64,000 nt of DNA from Chaetorhynchus papuensis (Eukaryota; Chordata; Aves; Passeriformes; Rhipiduridae), in assembly GCA_013396525.1 (NCBI GenBank), contig VWYX01001123.1:82262-146261 (forward strand), read 5' to 3'. The notes under the pieces were generated by a model that saw nothing but the letters and a program-made list of their open reading frames with translations, did no database searches and was not told the origin of the DNA. Below, piece after piece: positions 1-13,508 of the stretch (its first letter is position 1; each line of letters begins with the position of its first letter). Position numbers and translations under genes: made by a program.

Positions 1-1112
1 TTTTGCAAATTATTCCATCTTTTCTGAGGAAGAGATAATGAGCTTTATGAAGAGATAGGCAGATACTAAAGAGGCTGTAAAAAGATATTAAAAGTTATTT
101 TTCTCATAACGGATCTCCCACTTTCCTGCTAAAAATTTCCCAAAGTACCTGTAATTATATTCTTCTGTAAGAACTGTGAAATGTCTGTTAGAAACAGCAT
201 AATTGTATTATATTTGCCTTTTTGTTTAAAGACCGTGAGCATACTAAACAGATATATAAACTGAAGATAAACAGAAAAATAAGAAAATTACCTTTTACTG
301 TATTTTGTTATATTGTGATTTTTTTGTCTTTTATTGTACTGTGGCTATCTTTGTCCAGAAAAAATGAGATTAGTCACGGGCAGGAAGTTATCCAGGGTTT
401 AGAAAATGCTAGTGGCTTTAAGTTCATTTTACTTGTATTCATGGTAAAGTAATGATGCAGAAAAATATTTTTCTAACATATCATAGGCACCATAAAATAT
501 GAAAGTACTTTAATTGACACAAATCTATTCAGAGATCCCAGTGTGCCATGTTAAAACTAATTGAATTCACTTAATCATTCACAAAGCTGGTCAATTAAGT
601 GCAGATTTAAAGCCCAATGAACAAATGGTTCTAAGCTCACAATCAAGCTGCAATTACAAGGAGACAAACCATGAAATCAAGTGCTTGTTCACATTAGTAT
701 AGGAAATTAAATGGTGCTCCGAAATGCTCAAGCCTGCACACTACATTACGTGTTTGGAAGTGTAAGGAAACCATAAAATGGTAAGTAAAATTCACCCGTG
801 GCCAGTGTTAATTTCAGATGGGTTGCAGATGGTCAACTTCTTTGCAAATCAGACCCATAATATGTGATTATACAATACAGAAAGATTAAAGCATTTTCAT
901 GCAGGCTAGGAAGCATGTATGTGTACTTTTGTATTTCTGGTACAATGGGCTTCCTTATCCAGAACTTTTAATGAAACATTAATTTTTCTTGATACACATG
1001 ACATCCTTTAGGTTTTTATGAAATAATTTATTATTTTAAAATTCAAGTTTCTAAGGCTGCAACTGTTTCATTATTAGAAATAATGTAATTAAAACCTTTT
1101 CCCACTCCATAG
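1..1112 (+). other. EYS: Intron (3' end) upstream of first EYS exon in window
   Basis: This is AT-rich non-coding sequence. The 76-codon frame at 222-452 has no splice context or domain and is treated as chance. The stretch at about 540-830 has fewer simple runs and less obvious repeat character than its surroundings and could be conserved non-coding DNA, but this cannot be judged from one genome. No further exon of the laminin G domain was recognised here, so the preceding exon lies outside the window. Confidence 0.6.
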
Positions 1113-1204
1113 TACCAGTATTTATGTGATGAAGCAACAGAAGTCAAAAACATCACTACCATTGCAAGAGTGGACGATGGACACTGGTATAATGTGCAAA
1201 TTAG
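1113..1204 (+). CDS. EYS: EYS coding exon, laminin G domain part 1 (phase 0 in, phase 2 out)
   Basis: This internal exon encodes 30 full codons plus two bases. It is bounded by a pyrimidine-rich acceptor (CCTTTTCCCACTCCATAG) and a perfect donor (TTAG|GTAAGT). The frame opens at TAC 1113 and contains the signature laminin G strand VDDGHWYNVQI near its end, plus an N-glycosylation sequon (NIT). The last two bases (AG) join the first base of the next exon to make an Arg codon. Family knowledge: EYS is a large secreted protein of EGF and laminin G modules in the photoreceptor extracellular matrix, and its loss causes retinal degeneration in humans. Assignment to EYS rests on the combined three-exon peptide, the exon lengths (92, 151, 113) and the giant introns. 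Another laminin G protein (Crumbs-like, FAT-like) is a weaker alternative. There is no stop or frameshift, so the exon looks functional. A longer reading frame overlaps it but is out of frame with the domain. Confidence 0.85.
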
Positions 1205-3261
1205 GTAAGTTTAATGTTGACTGCTTTTATAATTGTTTCAAAGACCATATGGGTTGGACAGTTAGTAAATTCCACAGATATTGTATCTCATTAACTATGA
1301 ATGATACCTGAACAAGTACAGTAAAATCATGTTATGGCAGTCTGGGCCACAACCATCCTTGGAAAGAATGTTTATAACTACAGTTGGACAGTGCTCATCA
1401 CATCCCTGGTGTGCTTAGTGGAAATAAATTTATTCACATTGAAATAATTTACTGTAGCAAACGTAAACATTCAGTCAGGGAAGATGGTGTGCTGTAGGTC
1501 CAAGCTACTCAGTCCAGGAAACAGCTGAATTTCCAACAATGAGAGTGTGACTAATAGAAAAATCTAGGAAAATAAATAGATAGGCAGAAGCAGCACCATG
1601 ATTTTCACTGGTGTCACTGACTTGCAACTCATAACAGGATTCCTGTAGAAGTAACAATATTTGCCACTGAAGGAGAATAAAATGAAAAGAAAATGAGGTA
1701 TGTGGTAGGCTTTCCGTGGTTTTTTTACATAGACGTATCTAATGACCAAATATCCATGCTCATAGAATCCACAGCCTTGAAAATGAAAGTTTTGGGTTCA
1801 CTTTATAGGAAAGTTAGGCACCTAGTGAGCTCTCTGGGTGCCTAGTTCCTATTAGGCAGCTTAAAATAGGTCCAGTCATCTTGTCCAGCAAGAAGAAAGC
1901 AAGCTAGCTGTCTGCTTGTCTCTCAGGAGTTAGTAAGTCCTTAAAAAGTTTGTGTAGGAGTGCAGAAGGAACAAAAAACTTTTACTGGATAGGAATTGTA
2001 TAGCTATATCTGTCCAAATATTGTTAAATGAAGAACTTTTGCAGGGCAACACTGTGCCCCCTTCCTTCCACGGGAAATGTAATGGAGTGTGTGTATCCAT
2101 TACGCTGTACCTTGCTCCCTCAGATGTGGCAGTGAGTACTCAGTGAGAAGAACCACAATTTGCTACTGCATTTCAGCAACCATTGCTATCATAATTTTTT
2201 TCCAGCAAGTTAAACCACACTCAAGGTACAGACCACTCAGTAGCATTACACAAATGAATGCGAGGAGCAAAAGCCAGTAATCCACTGTGGTTGTGCTTAT
2301 CACCCAGGAAAGAGCATCATAAACCATAAACCAAACCATGCTAATGGAAGTTAAAGCAAGTGTAAACTCCTCTGTAACCAGGAAGAAATAGAACACAGTC
2401 TCTGTGACACTGATAAAAGTGAGATTCTCTAAAATCTAATTATATACGGAGTTCTGTTCATTTCCTGGTTATGACTCCCTCTCAATATCAAAATAGAGAA
2501 AGTAAATTGGAAAATAGTTTTTAGAGAAGAGATCTAAAGATGGCAAAATCATTAAGCAGCTTCTATATGAATAGAGACTGAATACTCAAGTGCTCTGTGA
2601 GTCCGTTAAAGACAACCAAGAGAGGGTGCCAAAGAAGACAAAGAAATCTCAAGTGACACAGAGAAAGAGGATAAGGAGTGGAGACATAAAACATCTAGTT
2701 ACTTAGGTAGTTTAAATCCACGGGAATTCAACTGTTATTCCTTTTTTGTTCATTTTAAGAAAGATATAATATCCTCAAGATAACAAAAATATGTGTACCT
2801 GAACCCTGAGTAATGTGGAAGTCTTTATGAAAAACAGCCTTTCCCTGGCACTGAAGCATTCAAACTACCATGTCATTTTCATGTCTCAGAGATCCACTAA
2901 TTACCATGATACAAGTACACTTAATCTATGCATTTCCCCCCTACTCCATCAAGCAGAAAAAACCCTGAGTCTGTAAATCAGCCAATGACAATAGCCCATG
3001 ACAAAAGAAAACCAACCTAATCTCTATATTTTGCTTTTCCTTTTGAGCCTAAAAAGAAAGGAAGAAAGAGTTACCTTCTTTCATTTCCAGGAAATTATTT
3101 CAGGACAGCTCAGGAAATGGGCCACACTTATTTTTGCTGCTGAAAAATAAGGAATGTATACCGTTTATGGGATTCAGGATAGTTACTGAGCAATTAATAA
3201 TTAATCATTCTACTCACTTTAGAAGACTGGAAATAGTTCTGGACATTGTTTTAAGATGACA

Positions 3262-3780
3262 TTCTGCAGATGACACCAAGTCCTGTGGGAGTGTTGATTT
3301 GCCAGAGGGTAAAAAGACTCTGCAGAGGGATCTGGGCAGACTGAATCAATGGGACAAGACCACTTGGGTGAGTCTTATGAGAAGTGGCTCAGGGAGCTGG
3401 GGCTATTTAACTGGGAGGAAAAAATGCTGAAGGGATTATAGCTCCCTACAACTCCCTGAAAGGAGGCTATAGCGAGGTGGGGGGTCAGTCTTTTCCCCCA
3501 ACAAGAAAACAGACAAGAGGAAATGGCCTCAAGTTGCACCAGGGGAGGTTTAGGTTGTACGTTTGGAAAAAAATCTTCATGGAAAGGGTTGTAAAACACT
3601 GAAAGAGGCTGCACAGGGAAGAGGTTGAGTCACCATTGCTGGAGATATTTAAAAGTAATGTAGATACGGCAGTTAGGGACATGGTTTAGTGTTGGACTTG
3701 GCAGTGCTGGTTTAACAGTTGATCTTGATCGTCTTAAAGATTTTTTCCAACCTAAACAATTATGTGATTCTATGATTCTA
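3262..3780 (+). mobile_element. CR1 LINE, 3' part with internal deletion
   Basis: The left end begins TCTGCAGATGACACCAAG, the degraded reverse-transcriptase FADD region. The copy runs through the GGGAGTGTTGAT and CAGAGGGATCTGG blocks, jumps to the late ORF2 block GAGTCTTATGAGAAGTGG, and ends with GATTCTATGATTCTA, the CR1 terminal repeat. About 400 bp present in longer CR1 copies (compare 61360-61820) is missing near 3355-3372. It is 5' truncated, full of substitutions and non-coding. Confidence 0.9.
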
Positions 3781-5569
3781 AATTTAAAGTCTTTGTGCTG
3801 TAGATGTCAGAAAGATTTGGAGTTGCTTCTCACTGTAATCTCATGCATTTTCATATGTGCTTGAGATAATTAAACAGTCTGTGTCCTGTATACATAGGCT
3901 CTACATGTTTTTTTTCTTTATTGAAAATTAAATATATATTGTTGACAGTTAAGCTTGATAGAGTCAGTCTTGAAATATGTGATAATTGTTTTGTAAAGTT
4001 ACCATTTCATTTAATCAGCTGCAGTGTAATACAGCATAATAAAACTTTAACTTTGGTGAAATATTGCTGTAACTTATTCAGCAACTTCCTAGAGGCTTGC
4101 AAACATTTAATCTTCTCAGAACTGATTTTCAGTGAGATAAGTAACTTTAGTTTTGAACAATGGTATCTGGGAAATTGGCAAAGTTAAATGGGAACGTAGG
4201 AGATAACTGCATATTGTAACATAGTGGATATGCACACGAGATTTTCTTTGTTGTGCATGTGTTAAGTATTATGAAAAGACATTGTGGATAATAACAATAA
4301 ATTATTTTTTTTGTAAAGAAAATGCTAATTCTTATTATTTGATGTAATCCTAATTGTTTGGAGCTCTTTTGATGTAGTCCTGTGATGGAAAGGGTTTTGT
4401 CTTTTCAATTCAGGAACAGCAATGCATTTCAGCTACTGAAGATAAGCCGTCTTCAGAGTATACTACCTCTACAATATCATAATAAATTAAAGAAGTAGAC
4501 TTAAAAGTAGTGAGCGTTGTTTAATACAAGTTTAAGTATAGTGAAAATTAGTGATAGTATCTTCCTTTTCTGCTTACAGGAGAACATTTTACTTCTTCCT
4601 TTATCCCCCAGAAATAATTCATCATGTTAATAAAAGAAATGTCACACTGTCTAATGTTTGCAAATAAACGTGCATATTACTGTCAACGTCCTTTATCCAG
4701 TTCTCATAGTTCACCACAATATTCATGCTGAAAGTAAAATAGCAGCATTGCTGAAGTACATTTTTCATGATGATGGAATATTGTGACTACAAAAATTGTA
4801 ATTTAATAAATTTGAATACAACATAAGGACCATATTTGCATCAAAATCTGGGATAACTTGGATAATTTGGGTTAGGATATAACTTTTTACATCAGATTAG
4901 TCTAATTTATGACATTGGCTACTAAAACCAACACATAGCCAAGGTTTGCCTCAGAGCAGGGCCTGAGAGTTCCATTTTACGTGTAAACTACTGTAGTTGT
5001 ATACTAAGTCTGTCAGTGTTAAGTTCATTGCTGATATTTCATCCACATTTCTGACTCTTGTTTTGGTATTCTTAAGAATGTTACCAGGGAAGTGAAATAG
5101 CTACAGTGAAAAATGGGTATAGGCAATATTCCACAGGGATTAGATTACTGCAGGATATCATGAAGGGAAGGAAATGTTAGACTCAAGCACTGGAAGGTTT
5201 ACATGTTTGGTTTTGTAGTGAAGATAGAGTTTTCTTACTGGCAGTGCAGGGGTCGTTCAACCAGAATCTTCTCATTCCAGCCTTTATAAAACTGTCTCCA
5301 TTAACTGCTTTAAAATGTTTCTTCTTCAATCTTTGTCATCAAAACAAGTTGATAAAATAACATGTATTGCAGCAACAAACCAAACTGCAGCAGCGATATT
5401 AGAAATTTGCCTTTTCTTAGTCCACTACTCTCCATTTCAGTACTGATAAAAATAGTTTCCTTAATTACATGAAAAGTATCTTTAATTTTAGTCTCAGATC
5501 AGAATTGTCAATTGCTTTCACAAATCTGTCCACGTATAAATTGATTATGCAGTAGATGTCATGAGTACA

Positions 5570-5900
5570 ACTTCCTTCTTTAATATTGAAATTTTTTTAA
5601 TTGTCCAAGATCATTAGGATTAGAAATCTGGTGTGAGTGCTCCATCAGTTTAGAAACTAACTGCAAAATCTGGCAATTGCTTTGCATAGTGTCTTATTCC
5701 TCTCCTTTAACTCCTCTTGTTTGTAATTTGAGCTTTGCACTAGTTACCTATAGGACTTTTGATGATTGATTGTCTTGCTTTTGGGATGTAAAAGTTTTCT
5801 GATTCCTCTAGTCAGAAAAAGATCTTTCTAATCATGCCATAGTACAACATATGCTCACTCAGGAGCTTGTATATTTCTTGGTTTTGACAGCTTTTTATGA
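5570..5900 (-). mobile_element. Possible ancient CR1/L3-like LINE relic, minus strand
   Basis: The blocks TTGTCCAAGATCATTAGGAT and AATCTGGTGTGAGTGCTCC, read as antisense, resemble old amniote L3/CR1 3' sequence. This comes from recalled patterns only and has no terminal repeats or boundaries. Confidence 0.3.
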
Positions 5901-7714
5901 GGGTCTGAGATAATCCATATGGTGCGAAGTATGCTGTATTTATTATCCTTCACAACATGCTACAAACCTCATATTTCCCTAGGGCTTTCAGGCAGGTAAG
6001 ATAAGCAGATGAGAGATAAAGTGGTTAGCAAATCCTGCAGATGCTTCTCTGTTTTGTTCGTCTTTTGTTCTTTTTATTTCATTTTTGTTGTAAATTCCTA
6101 CTTTTATTTTATCACAAAGGTGCAGAAGTCTGACCTTCATTTTTAGCATAACAGCATATGGGTGAAGAAGTCATTCGTCTCTTGTTTCACATACAATGTA
6201 AATGTCATATACTCTACTTAATGAAAACATGCTTAATGGGCCATATCCTCAAAAACCAGTGTGAGTCAAAAGATATTGTTAGCAATTGCTACTGCTTAAT
6301 TAGAGAAGTGTATTCAATATTTATAAAATACAGTAAGAAATATATTCTTGATAAAAAAGAGCTTCAGGGTCTTTTCATTTTCCCAAGAAACCTGTCAATG
6401 GACTTGCATTAGCTGCAAGTTAAGGTACTTGGACACAGCAGGGTTAAGTCTGTTTTATATTTGTTACCAATACAAAAGGTTTAGGAAGTTGCTGGATCTC
6501 TAAATTGGCTATTGACAGGGTCCTCACAAATATACTTTCTTAGCCACAGTTGTGTGGGTCTCTTTTTCAGTCCCTCCTAAAGTGCCTTGTGTAAAACTAC
6601 GGGTGAATGAAATACAGGTGCTGACTTATCTAATAATTTCTAATTTTTATATGGTGTGAAACTTTTCCCAGATCAATGGAGCTTACTTGGACAAAGTGCA
6701 GGTTATTATACTTAGCCCAGTTTATTTATGATGTGTTAACACTGGTAATAAAATGACATTTGTATTTTCTAAATTTCACTGTATCTTAAGTCCTAAGTAG
6801 GTTATATCTGCTACATAATGTCCAATATACATTGCAGAGATGTTAAGTCAATGAAAACAAACTGGTTTAGGAATACAGTTTAGAAACAGAGGCATTTTCA
6901 TTTAATATGGATTGAAAATAATTAAAACATTGGAAATATTGATACTGATGTCAGGACCTGGATTTTTAAAGTGGAAAATAGGAATGAGTTGATCATGAAG
7001 TATGAAGAAAATTGTAAGGATTCTTTTTTTCATTTTGGTTTGGGGATTTTGGACAAAGATAGAGAAATTTAATGCAAAATATGTATGGTAACTATCACAC
7101 AGATGAGCAGGAAAAATGAACAATAACCTCAAAAAGCATATTATGAAATACTTGTGAAAAGAAAAAGATACTGACTTCATAACAGCATAGATTGACTATT
7201 GGCATAGGTAGCTCAAAAAGTGTACAACTAATTTTTAGGGGCTGAAGCTTTCTGTTACGTGGTGACACTATTACTGCCCACTAGCAGATCATGACATTAC
7301 CACAGAAATGGTAATGCTGGATTGAACCAACAGGATCAAAGGAGATTCTGATTTATGAACTGTGAAACTGAAGCCAAATAAGAATCAAAAAACACTGAAT
7401 AGAGGAAAAGTTTTGAAATCTTGCTAGTCAGAATAAATGTTTTTTGCAGTTCATTCTGCTAACATGCATAGTACATTTAGTGGAAGTTAATATGATTTTA
7501 ATCCTTTCACAGATAAGTAGAGGGGGAACCAAGCCAATAATACTCCCTCCTGTGACTAATTTTATTTTTTACTTTATCTCATAAATACTTTATAATTTAA
7601 ATGTATTTTGCTCTTTGGTGGTCAAGTGTTTAAAAATAAATTACGGTGCTTCTTAAGAATAAATGTTCAATCAATAATGGTTTTCAGCTTATATTATACT
7701 TTTGTCCAAGAACC

Positions 7715-8462
7715 TAATGAGCCTGGGCATGAGCTGGTCACAACAACCCCGGGCCTTGCTACAGGCTTGTGGTGGCTGGAAAGCCTTCCAGCGGAAAAGG
7801 ACATGGGGGTGCTGCCTGAACATGAGCCAGAGTGTGCCCAGGTGGCCAAGAAGGCCAGTGGCATCCTGGCCTGTTTCAGCGAAGGTGTGGCCAGCAGGAC
7901 CAGGGCAGTGATTGTCCCTCTGTACTCAGCACTGGTGAGGCCACCCCTCAAGTGCTGTGTCCAGTTCTGGGCCCCTCACTGCATGAAGGACATTGAGGGG
8001 CTGGAGTGAGTCCAGAGAAGGGCAGTGGAGCTGGTGAAGGGTCTGGAGCACTAGTATTTCAGGTCATGGCGGAGGGAGCTGGGGTTGTTTAGCTGGAAGA
8101 AAAGAAGGTTCAGGGGAGACCATATTTCTCTCTGTAACTACCTGAAAGGAGCTTGTAGCCAGGTGGGGGTCAGTCCCTTCTTCCAAGTATCAAGCCAAGA
8201 GGAAATGGCTTCAAGTTGCACCAGGGGAAGTTTAGGTTGGATATTAGGAAGAATTTCTTCACAGGATTGTTTGTTAAGCATTGGGAAAGGCTGCCCAAAC
8301 AAGTGGTTGAGTCACCATCAATGAAGGTATTTGAAAAATTTAGAAGTGGCATCTAGGGACATGATTTAGTGATGAACTTTGCAATATTAGGTTAATGGTT
8401 TGACTTGGTAATCTTAGACATCTTTTCCAGCCTTAATTATTCTACTATTCTATGATAATTCT
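7715..8462 (+). mobile_element. CR1 LINE, 5'-truncated copy
   Basis: This copy contains the end of CR1 ORF2: a partly open frame with the blocks ECAQVAKKASGILACF, VASRTRAVIVPLYSALV and FWAPH, then the 3' portion GGGGAGACCAT, AACTACCTGAAAGGAG and GGTTGGATATTAGGAAG, ending in octamer repeats (ATTCTACTATTCTATG). The 133-codon frame starting at 7608 extends from flanking DNA into the element and is not a gene. A stop (TGA) follows FWAPH...GLE. The sequence is similar to the corresponding part of the 59985-62226 copy, so the two probably belong to related subfamilies. Confidence 0.92.
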
Positions 8463-9707
8463 CCCATTTTAATGGCTTAGAGCACTGTGGAAATAATGAG
8501 TTTTTAGATGCTAGAGAGTAATAACAGCATCTCACTCAAAACCACAGATAAGCAAACTGTTCCATTCAGAGGCTGAATACTGAGAATGCATTCGTTATAT
8601 CTGCTGCTGAAGAATTATTAAGGAAAGAGATAGACCATCTGTGGATTTAGATGTACCCAGTTTCCTTTGTGAATAAGCATAGATTTCTGTAGATGAAGAT
8701 AATTTTTGTGCACAAATACCAGAAGTAAGTTTCAAGTGCAGTGTATCACTGCAGTCATCTTCTATTAATCTTAGATATTTTAAAAATACCAATTAGGATG
8801 ATTTTTTTTTAAAGACAAAATCTTAAACTTCAACAGTAGAACTGCTGTACCATAACTAATGATTCTACTGTTCTTTGAAGTGTCTTTATGTGAAAAACAA
8901 AAGTATATTTTAATTCTAGATTATTCAGAAATTCAGAAATTATTCATTTTTTTTTTCCTTACGGGAAATTTCCTTTCTTTGCTTGTCTTTATTAGAAAAA
9001 GCAAAGAAACAACATGCCTCTCTTAATGACTGCTGCATATCACTAATCTGTTAGAGATATTGTCTCAACAAGTTATTTATTTGCTGGAGGCTTTTCTTCA
9101 GTATGTGTCTCTAGCTGGTTCTCTATTTAAGAGTATTTAAATCCTGTTCTATCCCATGTGATCTATACAATAGTTCTTAACTCTATTGTTAACATTATTA
9201 ATTTCACAGAACATTCAAAATTTTCTTTGCAGAATAACTCAAATTGTTATTTTTTAAAGTAAAGTAGTAACATTATCAACTGACTTTTTAAATACATTTT
9301 AAATATTTTTTCCTCATAGAAACTAATAGAATGTAACAGTATCCTATTTCTGAGTGGATTTTGGTTTTAGGAAAGCAGACCTAATATATAGAATACACAC
9401 AATCCAGTATTTCCTTTTACACACTTAAATGTACTGAGCTCTTTGATTTCATAATCAAAGTGATTTTAAGAACACAGGTTTTCACATGCGATATATTTTA
9501 TACAATATGTGCATATTAAAAAGGAGTAAATATAATAGCTATCACAAAGGAAGCTTAGTGAAAAACAGTGTAGGTTTTAAAAAATATTTTACAGAACTTC
9601 TTTTCCTCTCCATGGATGAATATATGACATGATTTGAACACAGCAGCATAAGGTCACATAAGCTACCATTTTTATCTAAGCTAAATTTCCTAAAATTTCT
9701 TAGGTTT

Positions 9708-9960
9708 AGATTTTCAGGCCAGAAGGGAACACTTATTTCACCACAAAGGGATCACTAGTTTGACCTCTTCTACGTCTTAAATGATCAATATTTTGTTTGA
9801 AGTCTATGAAAACCATAGATTTCAGTTAAATCAAGCTCTTCTATTACTTAAATAGTTTCCTAAGATACACTTCACTCTGGTCACCTCTTCCTAAACCCAC
9901 AGCATTGGTGGGCAGTTTCTATATACAGTTCATTCTTTCTGGAAAACCCCAGCCAGTACT
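9708..9960 (-). mobile_element. Old CR1-like 3' relic, minus strand
   Basis: The segment TTTTCAGGCCAGAAGGGA followed by GATCACTAGTTTGACCTCTTC resembles the reverse complement of an old CR1 3' UTR seen across birds and turtles (AGAAGGGACCATTATGATCATCTAGTCTGACCTC type). It is heavily decayed, and the right boundary is a guess. Confidence 0.5.
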
Positions 9961-12900
9961 TCAGTAAAAATTTATTTTCATAAAAGGTGGGTAAAGATTC
10001 ACTTCTGACCCTGCTAACCCTATGTCACAGGTATTGAGGTAATGCCCAGGACTGAACAAGCAGCACAGACATATAAGAGATGTAATTCACTCCCACCTCA
10101 AAGATCTTTTTTATCTGCTAGATACCTTTTCACCAGTCTGTTATTTGAGACATGTCCCAGAAAATAGAGAAATGGAAATAATTAACCAGTTCTGTAGTGG
10201 GAGAAAAATGCTGTTAGGCACTGTACGTTGCATCCAGAAACCTGAAGAGATAAATTTTTATTAAAGTCATCGTACTGCAGCAATATGAGGCAGCATGAAT
10301 ATTTGAAAGGTGATGCAAGTAATCCTTTTCTCTACTGAATAAAAGAAGATATGCAAAGAACAGGACAAGCAGTATAGCAGTCTTGTTTACTCAGACAGTG
10401 CTGCGTGAATTCTGTGCGTTGTAACTCCTACTTAGTAAGAAGGAAGGTGACTTTCTACTTTATCCCACATGAATCCCTTTCAGTCAGAGTTATCTGGAGG
10501 CAGGGAGATGCACTTCTTCTGAAAGCAAATAAGCTTTTTCTCCCTGAAGGGCAGGGTGGAGTCTGCAGAGTGTCTGCAGCAGCAGCGCAGACTGAGAAAT
10601 CCCCGAAAAGAAAAGGGCAGAGTCTGCCTGCTATAGGTGTCAAGCACTAAGGTGAGCCTTGTCATGGAAGGAAGGAGATTTTGTTTAGGACCAACTGCAT
10701 GCGGTAGAAAATATATTCAAGTTAGAGAATAAATTTGCCCTCTAAGCTTTTACTTAATCACAATTATTGCTATATTTTCATTATTTTAAAAAGTAACCTT
10801 TTAGGAATCTAGTTATCATGTGTGCTAAATAAAGTCTTTCCTGAAAGAAGGGGGTCACGTCTGTTTGGCTAAGACACTCTAACGAAAGGGAAACAATTCA
10901 GAATGCCTTCAAAGGGACACTTTTGGCCTCAAAAGGCTTGGTTGTTTTTTCCACATTTAAACCACTTTATTATCCTTCTTTCTTTTTTTGGCTACTGACT
11001 AATGTTTCCAGGGCTCATATAGAGTCTTTTGCCTAAGCTGCCAGTCAAACCACACCTGTAACTATATAAGAAATGCCAGTGAGATTATCCACAATATCTA
11101 CTGCAAATATTCACAGCCCTGCCCTAACTTCAGAATTTCTTTAAAACGTTAGGTTGAAGCTTGTCTTCTTAAAATGATCAGTTTAATTTTGTTTCTGAAA
11201 CAGGATTTCTATCAGTAGACAATCATGGGGTTATACTGCTGATGCGACATTATGATACTCCTTTTGGACTGTGTGGGAAAGATCTCAGTCCTGCATTGCC
11301 ACACGTGGCAGAACACCTTTTGCTGTTCTGAAGTCACTACAGCAACTACTTTCTTCATTCAGCAAGAACTAAGATTTCAAGGATAAAGGAATAGTGGAAA
11401 TGGGCAAAACCTAGAAGTTATATCAGAAAAACCTGACATTAATATTTTCATATCTTGCACTTAGTTTTCAGACATTGAGAGTAGTGAAAGTAGACCTTCT
11501 GCTTACATAGCTGAGTACAGGAGAAAAACCTTAGCCTGCACTGATCAAGCCTTCTAAAAAACCCAAAAGTTTAAAACTTAGTGCACTTTTCTGCATCTAA
11601 ATAAAGTTATTTTATTTTGCATCAATGCAATGTTAAAAAAAAATTCTTCATTGAAATCAAAACCCGTTACGAAATCAAAGCTTAAGATGTTGCACATATT
11701 TTTTAATTTTCCAGATGGGCTATCTTTCAGAAACTTCTTATGAATCAACAGAGAATAAGCAACTGCCTTTTCCTGGCAATGTCATTGAACGCGATGGATT
11801 TAATTATACTAAATTGGTCATAATAACAGTTAATAGTGATTTAATACCACCAATTAATTTGATACAAACTGTGGTTTTACAGCATTTTAAAGATAAAAGC
11901 TTACTTAGTCATGCCACATCTTGGGTACAAATCACATTCTACACATTCTCAGAACTCTACCATCAAAGCAGACACTCAGACGTTAAAATTTAGAGTCATG
12001 CAAGTGACAAGTCTGTGGTGTATAGTGATGTTTTCTTGCTCAGATTGTTTAACTTTAAAAAATGCTAAAAATGTTTCTGTCATAGCTACTTTATTTTGCT
12101 TTGGATCTCAAAAGAGATCATTAGCGTCACTTGTAAAAGTGAAAATTTTCTACTTTATCATCTGAAACAACTTATCGCGAGGACAGAAACATAAAAACAG
12201 TAAAATAGGGCTCTAATAACAGGCCACTAACAATTCATCAGACTTTGTTCTGTATTATTTTCTATGGAACTCAAAGTGTACTACTGGATACTAAAAGTAT
12301 CTTCAGTGTTCTGTGGCTGCTTTGGCCACATGTCATAAGCATGGAACTTACATTAAGGAGAACACAGATAGGGTATAGAGACTCTGACCTGTGGAGTCGA
12401 TGTAAATGTGAATTCCCACAGTGTAACTATCTTCTTATTAAAAACAGCCTTTAGGTTTCACTTCAAATTACTGTGTTGCAAGTCTAGATCCAACTCAAAA
12501 CTTTCTACTGCCTGAATACTTGAGTACAGTACTCCAATCTGAGCCAAGCTTTTCACTAAGTGACACTTTACTTACATCTACGTCAAGTTTAAATAAGTGC
12601 ATATAGTTTTCTAAGTTTAATTTCCATAAGTAGTATCAGTATCTATGGTTGCTATGATGTGAGCAGCAAGAAACTAGAAAGACAGAAAGGGCCAGAGGAA
12701 TAGATAATTGTTTTTTCTTTAGCTATATCTGTAGTAGTAAACTAAACTAAAATTTTGAAGGCTTGTTTCTGGACTGAGGCCAACTGGCAGGTCTCAGTTC
12801 ATGTCTATAAAAAACTCTTAGGGTAAAATAGTTTAGTAATGTGAATTTGAAATGATTCCTGAAGTGCACTAACCAGTGAACTTTTTGAGTTTCAGAACTG

Positions 12901-13508
12901 GAGGTAATACCTAACTTCTATGGTAACTGTAACAGAAACAGTGATGACTTTGCAAAAATATGGATGATTTCATGCCAGGATTTGAACTCAAGTTGTGGAC
13001 CTATTTAGTGTAGTAGTGTAAGTGTAGCTTCTGTGAAAAGAAAAAGAGGTGCTGTATTTATTTCTTACTTTCTTAGAATATGAAACAAAGTTTATTTTCT
13101 CCCTTCCTTGTATTATAAATTTATATCATTACCGTCATTGTTCTTATTTGTTTAGTTAAATCGTAGTTAAGTCTAGGACCAGACCAAGAAATCAGCTTCA
13201 GGCCCAGGAAATATGAGTTGCTGTCAGAGGGAATGAGAAAAAATATGTTGTTGACTAATTAGTTCATCTGCAACATGAAAGTGTGTGTTACCAAGTGTGT
13301 CTCAATAGGGCAAAATCAGCACCTACAGCTGAGAGCAGTCTACAATTATGCATCTTACTGCAGAGTGAAAATGTAATGACTATGAGTGAACTGGTATATG
13401 TTCTATCTAAATAAATCTACTGCAGGTAATAAGAGATTCTGCCCTATTCTGTAAATGTTACTAGTATGGGCTTGCAGGGGTTTTCTTTGCTGAAAGAACA
13501 CGTCTCAG

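Noticed and set aside
1126..1311. 61-codon + frame across the first exon
   Set aside because: It is out of frame with the laminin G peptide and runs past the strong GTAAGT donor; the exon frame beginning at 1113 gives the domain motif.
7608..8009. 133-codon + frame as a host gene
   Set aside because: Its C-terminal 90 residues are CR1 ORF2 tail (VAKKASGILACF, IVPLYSALV); the N-terminal part is flanking DNA.
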